Source: Microlunatus elymi
Lineage (GTDB): Bacteria; Actinomycetota; Actinomycetes; Propionibacteriales; Propionibacteriaceae
Reading direction: 5' to 3'
Assembly (NCBI RefSeq): GCF_007362775.1
Contig: NZ_CP041692.1
Span: forward strand, 2,976,001-3,040,000
Length of the DNA: 64,000 nt
The notes beneath the pieces were generated by a model. The model was not told the DNA's origin. It saw nothing but the letters and a program-made list of their open reading frames with translations, and did no database searches. The translations under genes and the position numbers were made by a program. Positions 29,235-37,075 of this stretch are shown piece after piece (the stretch's first letter is position 1; the number at the start of each line of letters is the position of its first letter).

Positions 29235-30686
29235 GTGGTGAAGGCGGCACGCAGGCATGTGGTGCTGCCGTCGGTGCAGAGCGAGTCGTTCTTCTCGCTG
29301 CGGCAGCGGCCCACCTCGCGCAGGGAACGCTACGCCATCGGCCGTGGTCTGCGATCTGCCGTACCGCGCTCAGCGCTCGGTGAATGGCAGCCGCCGGCCG
29401 ATCGTGCCGATCCGATTTCCTTGATCAACTTGTCGCATCAGGGCCGGGTCGCCGAGTTGATCCCGATCCGGGTCGGCCGGATGATCTCTTCTCCGTACGG
29501 GTTCTTGCGCGGCACCGCGATCGTGATGGCCGCCGACGTCGCCGCGCTGCCGGCGACCGGGATCATGCCGGTGATCGGCGGCGACGCGCACCTGGGCAAC
29601 TTCGGCTTCTACGCCTCGCCCGAGGGTGAACTGGTGATCGACCTGAACGACTTCGACGAGGCCCATCCGGGCTGCTGGGAGTGGGATCTGCGTCGACTGG
29701 TGGCCAGCATCTGGGTGGCCGGCCGGGAAAACGGCGCCCGCGAGGACCAGTGCGCCGACGCGGTCCGATCCTGTGTTGCGGCCTACCGGAACGAGGTCCG
29801 GTTCCTGGCCGACGAGCCGTTGATGAAGCGCGCTTACAGTCGGCTGGATGTCGAACGCCTGCAGGACACCGCCAATGAGGCGAGTCTGCAGGCCGAGATC
29901 GACCGTGCCGTCCGACGGGCTCGGCGCCGTACCAGTGACCGGGCGCTGCCGCGCTTCACCCGCGAACACCATGGTCACCGGCAGATCGTCGAGGAGCCGC
30001 CGTTGATCACTCGGCTGCCGGCCGAGGAGTACGAGGCGGTGGCCGAGGCTCTCGACGACTACCTGGACACGATTCCGCCGCAGTGGCGCCGTACCCTCGG
30101 CGGTTACACCTTGATCGACGTCGCACACAAGGTGGTGGGCGTGGGCAGCGTCGGACTTCGCGCCTATATCGCTTTGCTGGAAGGAAGTTCTCCCGGCGAT
30201 GTGGTCTTCCTGCAGCTGAAACAGGCGCGCCGGTCGGTGCTGGCGCCCTACGTACACGGTGATTCGGCCTGGCATGATCATCAAGGTCAGCGGGTGGCCG
30301 AATACCAGCAGGCGCTGCAGACTGTCAGCGATCCCTTGCTGGGTTGGACATCGGTGGGGCAGCGGCAGTACTACGTACGCCAGTTCCGGAACATGAAGGG
30401 GAGCATCGGACTGGACTCGATCGACGTGCCGGCGCTGACTGACTACGCCGGCATCGTCGGGCACCTGCTCGCCAAGGGGCACGCGCGGACGAGCGGCGCA
30501 TCGATGATCGCCGGCTACGTCGGCTCCAGCGACAAACTCGACCATGCGCTGAGTCGGTTCGCCGCGGCGTACGCGGATCAGACGGAGGCTGATCATGCTC
30601 GGCTGCTGCAGGCCGTACGCCGTGGCGAGCTGCCCGCGCCCGAGGGCGCCCTCGACGCCGACGCATCCGCTTTCCGACCCCGCTGA
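29235..30686 (+). CDS. DUF2252 family protein (kinase-like motifs)
   Basis: The product is about 483 residues. It carries GGDAHLGNFGFY (about 115-126) and VIDLNDFDEA (about 134-143), which resemble the catalytic HxxN and metal-binding DFD motifs of aminoglycoside phosphotransferase / protein-kinase-like folds, a comparison from motif inspection only. RPTSRRERYAIGR and QYYVRQFRNMKGS are other family blocks. GTG at 29235 is chosen because GGAGG lies five bases upstream; GTG 29238 is equally possible. Function is unknown. It converges on the XRE regulator gene. Confidence 0.82.
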   Translation: MVKAARRHVVLPSVQSESFFSLRQRPTSRRERYAIGRGLRSAVPRSALGEWQPPADRADPISLINLSHQGRVAELIPIRVGRMISSPYGFLRGTAIVMAADVAALPATGIMPVIGGDAHLGNFGFYASPEGELVIDLNDFDEAHPGCWEWDLRRLVASIWVAGRENGAREDQCADAVRSCVAAYRNEVRFLADEPLMKRAYSRLDVERLQDTANEASLQAEIDRAVRRARRRTSDRALPRFTREHHGHRQIVEEPPLITRLPAEEYEAVAEALDDYLDTIPPQWRRTLGGYTLIDVAHKVVGVGSVGLRAYIALLEGSSPGDVVFLQLKQARRSVLAPYVHGDSAWHDHQGQRVAEYQQALQTVSDPLLGWTSVGQRQYYVRQFRNMKGSIGLDSIDVPALTDYAGIVGHLLAKGHARTSGASMIAGYVGSSDKLDHALSRFAAAYADQTEADHARLLQAVRRGELPAPEGALDADASAFRPR

Positions 30687-30696
30687 CTCGTTCCCT

Positions 30697-31317
30697 TCAG
30701 GTCGGCTGGGAGATGATCACCACCACGGCCTCGGCGGGACCGTCCGGGGCGCGGTAGCGATGTGCGCGATCGCTCAGCCAGCTTCTGGTCCGGCCGGCCG
30801 TGACCGAGCGGAGCCGGCCGATGGGACCGACGCGCAACGTACCCCGGCTGACCGTGAGGGTCTCGCGAACCCCGGGGCCGTGGGCGGGGGACTCGTGCTC
30901 GCAGCCGTCCGGGAACTCGAGTCGGAACACCTCGACCACGCTGCCGTCCGGCTGATGGCGTACGTCGAGAGTGATGGCGATCATGCCGGAATCCGCGATG
31001 ATCACCGGGCCCTCGTCGTGCCCGGAGACGTTTGATCGGCCGGTCTCACCGACCAACGCAGTGATCGGCAACTGCAGCGGCAAACTCAACGCATACAGGG
31101 TTTCCAGGGTCGGATTGCGCCCTCCGGCCTCGATCTCGGACAGCGAGCCCTTGCCGATCCCGGCTCGCCGCGCCAGCTCGGACAGCGACAATCCGCGTCG
31201 GGTTCGTGCTTGCTGCAGCCGCCGCCCGACCGCCGATGCGGTTCCCGCCATCGCGCCCGCGCGTCGGGTTCGTGCTTGCTGCAGCCGCCGCCCGACCGCC
31301 GATGCGGTTCCCGCCAT
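30697..31317 (-). CDS. XRE-family regulator with cupin domain and duplicated N-terminus
   Basis: The 206-residue product has a Cro/C1 helix-turn-helix (RGLSLSELARRAGIGKGSLSEIEAG, about 43-67) and a C-terminal cupin sensor domain (about 125-200). A 66-bp exact-frame tandem duplication (31195-31260 and 31261-31326) repeats the first 22 codons, so MAGTASAVGRRLQQARTRR occurs twice before the HTH. The start at 31317 keeps the GGGAGGG ribosome site; the inner ATG at 31251 lacks one. It is divergent from the benE-like gene, a pairing common for this regulator type, and probably controls it. Confidence 0.82.
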   Translation of the reverse strand: MAGTASAVGRRLQQARTRRAGAMAGTASAVGRRLQQARTRRGLSLSELARRAGIGKGSLSEIEAGGRNPTLETLYALSLPLQLPITALVGETGRSNVSGHDEGPVIIADSGMIAITLDVRHQPDGSVVEVFRLEFPDGCEHESPAHGPGVRETLTVSRGTLRVGPIGRLRSVTAGRTRSWLSDRAHRYRAPDGPAEAVVVIISQPT

Positions 31318-31326
31318 CGCGCCCAC
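31195..31326. repeat. 66-bp tandem duplication inside the XRE regulator gene
   Basis: Two nearly identical 66-bp units abut at 31260/31261. The length equals 22 codons, so the frame is kept and an extra N-terminal copy is added to the protein. The near identity suggests a recent event. Confidence 0.92.
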
Positions 31327-31398
31327 CCTCCCGCTGATCCGCCGGCGGTCGAGGCATCTCGTCGACCTGAATTCCGGCATCGCTGCAACCTGTTGTAG

Positions 31399-31430
31399 GT
31401 TCCGTTCGCAGAACGTTCTGTTCACGGAAC
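31399..31430. promoter_or_regulatory. Candidate operator between the XRE regulator and benE
   Basis: Arms GTTCCGT (31399-31405) and ACGGAAC (31424-31430) form an inverted repeat enclosing two further GTTC and GAAC words. It lies just before the benE ribosome site (ACGGAG) and about 80 bases upstream of the regulator start. It is a likely binding site for the XRE protein, by inference. Confidence 0.55.
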
Positions 31431-31439
31431 GGAGATGAA

Positions 31440-32639
31440 ATGAGTCTAACCCGTACCGACGTACCGATCGCGGTCCCGATCGGCGCCGGTGTGGTCACCG
31501 TCCTGGTGGGTTTCAGCAGTTCCTTCGCGGTCGTGCTGTCCGGACTGCGCGCGGTGGGTGCGACGCCGGGCCAGGCCGCATCCGGTTTGCTGGCGCTCAC
31601 CGTGCTGTAGGGGCTGGCGACGATGCTGCTGGCACGCCGATTCCGGATGCCGATCACCATCGCCTGGTCGACACCGGGTGCCGCCTTGTTGGCCGGCAGC
31701 GGCGCGATCAGCGGTGGTTGGTCGGCCGCGGTCGGGGCGTTCGCGGTGACCGGCGTCCTGATCATGATCACCGGCTTGTGGCCGCGGCTGTCCGAACTGA
31801 TCGGCCGGATCCCGACCTCGGTCGCGCAGGCGATGCTGGCCGGCGTACTGCTGCCGTTGTGCCTGGAGCCGATCACCGCGGTCGTTCGACAACCGCTGGC
31901 GGTGGGGCCGGTGCTGCTGTGCTGGTTGATCATGCTCAAACTCGCGCCACGCTGGGCCGTGCCGGCATCGTTCGCGACCGCTGCGGTGGTGATCATGATC
32001 AGCCTGCTCGACCACGGCACGATGCCGTCGGTGAGCCGGCTGTTCCCGCACCCGGAGCTGACCCTGCCGCACTTCGGCACGCCGGCGATGATCGGGATTG
32101 CGGTGCCGCTCTACATCGTCACCATGGCGTCGCAGAATCTGCCCGGCGTTGCGGTGATGCGCTCGTACGACTACCAGGTGCCGTGGCGACCGTCGATGTT
32201 GATCACCGGAGCCAGTACCATCGTCGCCGCTCCGTTCGGCGGGCACGCGATCAACCTGGCGGCGATCAGTGCCGCGCTGGCTGCTGCACCCGAAGCCGAC
32301 CCGAATCCGAATCGTCGCTGGGTGGCCGCCTACTCCGCCGGCGTGAGCTATCTGGTGCTCGGCCTCTGCTCGGCCGCTTTCGCCACCCTGGTCACGCTGG
32401 CCCCAGCCGGTGTGGTCGCCGCGGTCGCCGGCATCGCTCTGATCCCCACCCTGGCATCCTCGATCGCGTCCGCGCTGGAACGTGCCGACGAACGACTTCC
32501 GGCCGCCATCACCTTCCTGGTGGCGGCATCCGGTGTCACCGTGCTCGGCATCAGCTCCGCCTTCTGGGCCCTGGTCGCGGGCCTCCTGCTTCGGCTGCTG
32601 CTCCGCACGCGTACCCCGGGCCGCCGCCGTACGAGCTGA
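31440..32639 (+). pseudogene. benE-like benzoate/H+ symporter gene interrupted by an amber codon
   Basis: From the ATG at 31440, five bases after GGAG, the frame reads a BenE-like N-terminus (IAVPIGAGVVTVLVGFSSSF...AASGLLALTVL) and then TAG at 31608-31610 (codon 57). The same frame continues without further stops through GLATMLLARRFRMP, ITIAWSTPGAAL and about ten membrane segments to 32639, 399 codons in all. A single base change from CAG or TGG would explain it. A restart at ATG 31623 could give a 338-residue protein lacking the first two helices. BenE proteins import aromatic acids; the substrate here is not shown. Confidence 0.85.
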
Positions 32640-33057
32640 GCCCACCACCGTTCGTTCCCACCCAGCGACGAGAACGGGGCGCGTCCGGGTGCTGTCCGGC
32701 GTTCGTTTTCCACCCAGCGACGAGAACGGGCGCGGTCCGGGTGCTGTCCGGCGTTCGTTTTCCACCCAGCGACGAGAACGGGCGCGGTCCGGGTGCTGTG
32801 GGGCGTTCGTTCCCACCGCGGTTGGGAGAGGAAGTACGTCAGGGATGCGGCCGGTCGCACCCGCGCGAGTCTCGGTCCTTCGACAAGCTCAGGACCCCGG
32901 TTGCTTGATCATCCGCTGTCGGACGATGAGCAAGGCACCAACCGCCTAATGTCCACCCGATCAGAATTGGACTGCTCCTGGGTATCCAATTCCCGCGCAG
33001 GTGGGACAAGACTGCAGGTGTCAGGACCAGACGGACAGATCAGCAGCAGGAGACGAG
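32640..33057. repeat. 52-bp tandem repeats and a REP palindrome downstream of benE
   Basis: Three 52-bp units (CCCAGCGACGAGAACGGG at 32661, 32713 and 32765, array about 32651-32815) are followed by one REP-like palindrome at 32874-32896 with arms GGTCCTT and AGGACC, in the opposite orientation to those near 8.2 kb. The remaining bases before pdxS hold no recognisable gene. AGGAGACGAG just before 33058 contains the pdxS ribosome site. Confidence 0.85.
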
Positions 33058-33966
33058 ATGACCGACACCGTTCAATCGACCGGGCAGCGCACCGGGACCA
33101 CACCGGTCAAGCGCGGCATGGCGGAGATGCTGAAGGGCGGCGTGATCATGGACGTGGTCACCGCCGATCAGGCCAAGATCGCCGAGGACGCCGGGGCGGT
33201 CGCGGTGATGGCGTTGGAACGGGTGCCGGCCGACATCCGCGCGCAGGGCGGGGTCGCCAGGATGAGCGACCCGGACCTGATCGACCAGATCATCGCTGCG
33301 GTTTCCATCCCGGTGATGGCCAAGGCCCGGATCGGGCACTTCGTCGAGGCGCAGGTGCTGCAGTCGCTGGGGGTGGACTACGTCGACGAGTCCGAGGTGC
33401 TGACCCCGGCCGACTATGCCAACCACATCGACAAGTGGGCTTTCCGGGTGCCGTTCGTCTGCGGCGCGACCAACCTCGGCGAGGCGCTGCGGCGGATCAC
33501 CGAGGGCGCGGCCATGATCCGGTCCAAGGGCGAAGCCGGCACCGGTGACGTGTCCAACGCGACCACCCACATGCGCCAGATCCGGGCCGAGATCAATCGG
33601 CTCCGATCGATGTCACCCGACGAGCTTTACGTTGCTGCCAAGGAACTTCAGGCCCCGTACGATCTGGTCCGCGAGATCGCCGAGAACGGCAAGCTTCCGG
33701 TCGTACTCTTCACCGCCGGCGGCATCGCCACTCCCGCCGACGCGGCCATGATGATGCAACTCGGCGCCGAAGGGGTGTTCGTCGGATCCGGCATCTTCAA
33801 GTCTGGAAACCCGGCCCAGCGTGCCGCCGCGATCGTCAAGGCGACCACGTTCCACGACGACCCCGACATGATCGCCAAGGTCTCCCGTGGTCTCGGTGAC
33901 GCGATGGTCGGCATCAACGTGGACGACATCCCGCAGCCGCACCGGTTGGCCGAACGCGGCTGGTGA
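33058..33966 (+). CDS. pdxS: Pyridoxal 5'-phosphate synthase lyase subunit PdxS
   Basis: PdxS builds PLP from ribose 5-phosphate, glyceraldehyde 3-phosphate and ammonia supplied by PdxT. The 302-residue barrel shows [44 protein letters not shown] in segments, the catalytic-lysine region [10 protein letters not shown] and [16 protein letters not shown]. Start ATG 33058 follows an AGGAG site. The partner pdxT is 460 bases downstream with an antisense arr gene between them, so the usual tight pdxS-pdxT unit is interrupted. Confidence 0.95.
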   Translation: MTDTVQSTGQRTGTTPVKRGMAEMLKGGVIMDVVTADQAKIAEDAGAVAVMALERVPADIRAQGGVARMSDPDLIDQIIAAVSIPVMAKARIGHFVEAQVLQSLGVDYVDESEVLTPADYANHIDKWAFRVPFVCGATNLGEALRRITEGAAMIRSKGEAGTGDVSNATTHMRQIRAEINRLRSMSPDELYVAAKELQAPYDLVREIAENGKLPVVLFTAGGIATPADAAMMMQLGAEGVFVGSGIFKSGNPAQRAAAIVKATTFHDDPDMIAKVSRGLGDAMVGINVDDIPQPHRLAERGW

Positions 33967-33976
33967 GCGTGGCGGA

Positions 33977-34390
33977 TCAGTTGATGATCTCGCCGCGCTC
34001 CTGTGCGATCGTGGCCAGTCGGTCGCGCCATTGCTGAAGGGCTTCGGGAGTCAGTCGGGTCCAGTCGTGCACTTCGCCGACGATGCGGATCGGGTGCACG
34101 CTGCGGTAGGAGCGGGTGGGATTGCCGGGAAACTTCTTGTCGGTGACGTTCGGGTCGTCCTCGAACGAGCCCGTCGGTTCGACCACGTACACCCGCGGTT
34201 CGCCGTCGCCGGCAGCGATTTCGGCGGCCAGACCGGCGCCGTCGCGGAGCGCCGTGAAGTAGATGTGGTTCATCACCACCTCGGGCCGGTAGTTGGATCG
34301 GAAACCCGCGGTGAGCAGGTCTCCGATCTGCAGATCGGCCTTCGTACCGTGAAAGAACGGACCCGGGTCCAGTGGCTCGCTCACCGTCAC
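33977..34390 (-). CDS. arr: Rifamycin ADP-ribosyltransferase (Arr)
   Basis: Arr inactivates rifampicin by NAD-dependent ADP-ribosylation. The 137-residue length and the blocks [36 protein letters not shown] and [20 protein letters not shown] followed by [11 protein letters not shown] match the family closely. It lies on the minus strand, ten bases after the pdxS stop and 36 bases before the pdxT start. The GTG start at 34390 has an alternative GTG two codons later. Environmental actinobacteria often carry arr on the chromosome; the position between pdxS and pdxT is unusual. Confidence 0.92.
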   Translation of the reverse strand: MTVSEPLDPGPFFHGTKADLQIGDLLTAGFRSNYRPEVVMNHIYFTALRDGAGLAAEIAAGDGEPRVYVVEPTGSFEDDPNVTDKKFPGNPTRSYRSVHPIRIVGEVHDWTRLTPEALQQWRDRLATIAQERGEIIN

Positions 34391-34426
34391 AGGCTATCTG
34401 CTCGCGCCGCGGACTATCGTGACGTC

Positions 34427-35044
34427 ATGCTCATCACGGCACGGATCGGGGTGCTCGCGCTGCAGGGCGATGTCCGCGAACACCTTCAGGCGTTGACATC
34501 CCTGGGTGCGACAGGTGTCCCGGTACGCCGGCCGGAGGAGCTTGATCAACTCGACGGCATCATCATCCCCGGCGGCGAATCGACCACCATCGACAAGCTG
34601 TCACGGATCTTCGGACTCCGCGAACCGCTGATCGCGGCTCTGCGCAGCGGTCTGCCCGCCTACGGTTCCTGTGCCGGGATGATCATGCTCGCCGATCGGA
34701 TCCTGGACGGCGTTGATGATCAACAGACCTTCGGCGGACTGGACATCACCGTCCGGCGCAACGCCTTCGGCCGGCAACTGGACTCGTTCGAGGCAGACAT
34801 CCCGCTCGACCTCGGCGATGATCATGATCGGCCCTTCCACGCGGTGTTCATCCGGGCACCCTGGGTCGAGAAGGTCGGCAGCACCGTCACCGTGCTCGGC
34901 CGGGTCCCGCACCAGCACGACACCACCGGCGAGGGCGCCATCGTCGCCGTCCGCCAGGACAACCTGCTGGCCACCTCGTTCCACCCGGAGGTGGCCGATG
35001 ATCTGCGACTGCACGCCTACTTCTTGCGAATGTGTAGTGGGTAA
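34427..35044 (+). CDS. pdxT: Pyridoxal 5'-phosphate synthase glutaminase subunit PdxT
   Basis: PdxT hydrolyses glutamine and passes ammonia to PdxS. The 205-residue class I amidotransferase shows [28 protein letters not shown], the nucleophile loop [10 protein letters not shown] with the catalytic Cys (about 86), and the His-Glu pair in TSFHPEV. A long open frame extends upstream, but the ATG at 34427 fits the family start. A strong hairpin begins four bases after the stop. Confidence 0.94.
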   Translation: MLITARIGVLALQGDVREHLQALTSLGATGVPVRRPEELDQLDGIIIPGGESTTIDKLSRIFGLREPLIAALRSGLPAYGSCAGMIMLADRILDGVDDQQTFGGLDITVRRNAFGRQLDSFEADIPLDLGDDHDRPFHAVFIRAPWVEKVGSTVTVLGRVPHQHDTTGEGAIVAVRQDNLLATSFHPEVADDLRLHAYFLRMCSG

Positions 35045-35047
35045 AAC

Positions 35048-35105
35048 GTCGGAGCAGATGAGCTCTACCCGGAGATAACCGGGGGTGAGTGCAATCTGCT
35101 CCGAC
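35048..35105. terminator. Long inverted repeat after pdxT
   Basis: Arms GTCGGAGCAGAT (35048-35059) and ATCTGCTCCGAC (35094-35105) are a perfect 12-bp pair, enclosing a smaller CCCGG-AGATAA-CCGGG hairpin. It may terminate pdxT transcription, though no T-run follows; a mobile-element remnant is another possibility. Confidence 0.55.
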
Positions 35106-35125
35106 ATTCTTACCGCTGGACCGAC

Positions 35126-35160
35126 TTGACTCATACGAAGTTGCGTTCGAATATGGAGGG
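35126..35160 (+). promoter_or_regulatory. LexA-type promoter of the imuA'-like gene
   Basis: TTGACT (35126-35131) and a weak -10, GAATAT (35149-35154), are 17 bases apart, and ACGAAG-TTGC-GTTCGA (35135-35150) lies between and over them, one mismatch from the CGAAC-N4-GTTCG LexA core. Transcription would start close to the GTG at 35161. Confidence 0.6.
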
Positions 35161-35853
35161 GTGACCGTCACCTCCCTGTCCACCGCCCAGAGTGCCGAGC
35201 AGAAGCTCGCGCACATCCAGGAGCTGCGGCAGCGGATGCACCGGATGCAGGGCACCTCGGTCTCCCAGCCGTTGCCGACGGTGCCGGCGCTGGCCGAGTT
35301 GCTCCGGCTCCGGACCGGGGCCAGCTATGCGGTGGACCGGCCGGTGCTGGCGATGCTCGCGATGGCGGGACCGTCCGGAGCCGGAGCCTGGTCCGCAGTG
35401 ATCGGGATGCCGGATTTCGGCCTGGAGGCAGCGGCCGAGCTGGGTGTCGAGCTGGAGCGTACGGTGCTGGTGCCCGAGCCGGGGGAAGCGTGGCTGGAAG
35501 TCACCGCGGCGTTGGCGGACGTGCTGGGAGTGATCGTGGTCCGAGCACCGCAGCAGGTCACCCAGCATCAGGCCTCCAGGTTGGCGTCCCGGCTCCGCCA
35601 GCATGAAGCGGTGCTGATCTCGGTGGGGGACTGGCCGCGAGCCGAAGCCCGGTTGAGCATTCGTGGCTCGCAGTGGACCGGGATCGGCCGCGGGCACGGC
35701 CGGCTGACCGGGCACCGCGTTCGGGTGGTGGCCGAGCTGTCCACCGGCCAGGTCCGCCAGGCCGACCTGATGCTGCCGGGTGATGATCATCAGGTACGCG
35801 TGGTCGAGCAGCCCGAGCAGACGCCCGGCCTCTATGCCGTACGAGCCGGGTGA
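35161..35853 (+). CDS. ImuA'-like protein of the damage-tolerance mutasome
   Basis: The 230-residue product has a RecA-like core without a clear P-loop: LRTGASYAVDRPVLAMLAMAG, AWSAVIGMPDFGLEAAAELGV, ERTVLVPEPGEAWLEVTAALAD, RLASRLRQHEAVLISVGDW and GSQWTGIGRGHGRL. This pattern is that of the protein usually encoded immediately before imuB and dnaE2 in actinobacteria. Here no imuB follows; the next gene is an opposite-strand DUF1232. The GTG start is inferred to be leaderless; a GTG at 35089 is possible but would place the SOS box within the gene. Confidence 0.72.
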   Translation: MTVTSLSTAQSAEQKLAHIQELRQRMHRMQGTSVSQPLPTVPALAELLRLRTGASYAVDRPVLAMLAMAGPSGAGAWSAVIGMPDFGLEAAAELGVELERTVLVPEPGEAWLEVTAALADVLGVIVVRAPQQVTQHQASRLASRLRQHEAVLISVGDWPRAEARLSIRGSQWTGIGRGHGRLTGHRVRVVAELSTGQVRQADLMLPGDDHQVRVVEQPEQTPGLYAVRAG

Positions 35854-35869
35854 TCGGACGGCGTCACCG

Positions 35870-36283
35870 TCAACCGGCCGGCAGCCCGGCGAAGCGACGT
35901 ACCGCCGCGAGGCCCTCGGGAGTGCCCGGCCAATGCCGGTCCAGCGCGTCGGGACCGGCCCGGCGGGTCACCGAACGCAGTGCGATCAGGACGACGATTG
36001 CGTCATCGGCATAGCCGAGCACCGGGACGAAGTCGGGCACCAGATCGATCGGGCAGAGCAGGTAGGCCAGCAACAGGACCAGGCGCACCCGGACGCCGGT
36101 CGGCAGGTCCGGGTCTGCGGCCAGTCGGCGCAGCAGCCGGATCAGATCCGGCAACAGCCGAAGGCCCTCGCGCAGGCGTACCCGATCGCCGGACCGGCGC
36201 GCACTCCACCAGAGCAGGCCGAGCAGCAGCAGATAGACGACAGCCAGCCCGGCCGCCACCGAGATGATCAGCTGCCACCACAT
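35870..36283 (-). CDS. DUF1232 (YkvA-like) membrane protein
   Basis: The 137-residue product begins with a membrane helix (WWQLIISVAAGLAVVYLLLLGLLWW) and carries the DUF1232 signature LLLAYLLCPIDLVPDFVPVL followed by GYADDAIVV (about 70-100). The family is widespread and of unknown function. It converges with the imuA'-like gene (16 bases apart). Confidence 0.85.
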   Translation of the reverse strand: MWWQLIISVAAGLAVVYLLLLGLLWWSARRSGDRVRLREGLRLLPDLIRLLRRLAADPDLPTGVRVRLVLLLAYLLCPIDLVPDFVPVLGYADDAIVVLIALRSVTRRAGPDALDRHWPGTPEGLAAVRRFAGLPAG

Positions 36284-36422
36284 CGCGCTCCTTCACGTGC
36301 CACGCCCAGCGACAATTCAAGCGAGTTGCCGGCCCGTCAACAAGCTCAGAGCCTGGTGCGGCTGCTGGAATCGGTACTCGACAGCGCCCCTTGCGCCGTG
36401 CTCGGCCCGGTGAGATTCACGA

Positions 36423-37016
36423 TCATCTTCGGTGGGAGCGGGGGAGCAGGTAGCGCGCGAGGTGATCCTTGATGATCTTGAGCACCAGTGCGTGCGACAG
36501 GCCGCTGGGGTCGGTGAGCAGCTGCACCAGCAGGCCGTCCACCAGGGCGACGGTGGTTGCTGCGGCGCGGACCGGATCGAGCCCGGGCTGCGCCTGGCCG
36601 CGGTCGACGGCTATCCGGAACCCCTGTGCACACGCCGTCCGCTGCGCTGCCAGGAAGCGTTGCTGGACAGCCGCCAGTCGCGGATCGACGGCCGCGCGGG
36701 CGAGGAATGCGATGTAGACGCGACCTTCACGGGCTCGTTCCTCGTCCAACGGCAGGTTCGCCATGATCGCGTCCCGGAGTGCGACCGCTACCTTCCCCTT
36801 CGCCGCCTCGGCGGACCAGCGGGTGCCGATGGTCTCGACGACGTCCTCGAAGGCAGCAACGAGCAGATCGTCCTTGCTGCGGCCGTAGTACTGCACGGTG
36901 CCGATCGACACACCGGCGGCCCCGGCGACCTCGCGGATGCTGACGCCGTCCAGGCCCCGTTCGGCGATGATCCTGATCACCGCGTCCAGTACGGACCGGT
37001 GGGTCGTCGTGGTCAT
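36423..37016 (-). CDS. TetR-family transcriptional regulator
   Basis: The 197-residue product has an N-terminal TetR HTH (AVIRIIAERGLDGVSIREVAG followed by AAGVSIGTVQYYGRSKDDLL, about 10-52) and a helical ligand domain with C-terminal TetR_C features (AATTVALVDGLLVQLL). The ATG at 37016 with an upstream TAGGA fits. A GTG at 37046 is a leaderless alternative, since TATTAG lies six bases before it. It is divergent from the membrane-protein gene at 37076 and likely regulates it. Confidence 0.85.
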   Translation of the reverse strand: MTTTTHRSVLDAVIRIIAERGLDGVSIREVAGAAGVSIGTVQYYGRSKDDLLVAAFEDVVETIGTRWSAEAAKGKVAVALRDAIMANLPLDEERAREGRVYIAFLARAAVDPRLAAVQQRFLAAQRTACAQGFRIAVDRGQAQPGLDPVRAAATTVALVDGLLVQLLTDPSGLSHALVLKIIKDHLARYLLPRSHRR

Positions 37017-37046
37017 GGCGATCATCCTACCGAAAAACTCATACAC

Positions 37047-37075
37047 ACGTACTAATACAGTCGTATGATATCGGC
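37047..37075. promoter_or_regulatory. AT-rich divergent promoter region
   Basis: TATGAT (37064-37069) is a near-consensus -10 for the plus-strand gene and would start transcription at its ATG, 37076. On the minus strand TATTAG (37057-37052) could drive the TetR gene. An imperfect dyad (ACGTACT and AGTCGT) overlaps both and is a possible TetR operator. Confidence 0.5.
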
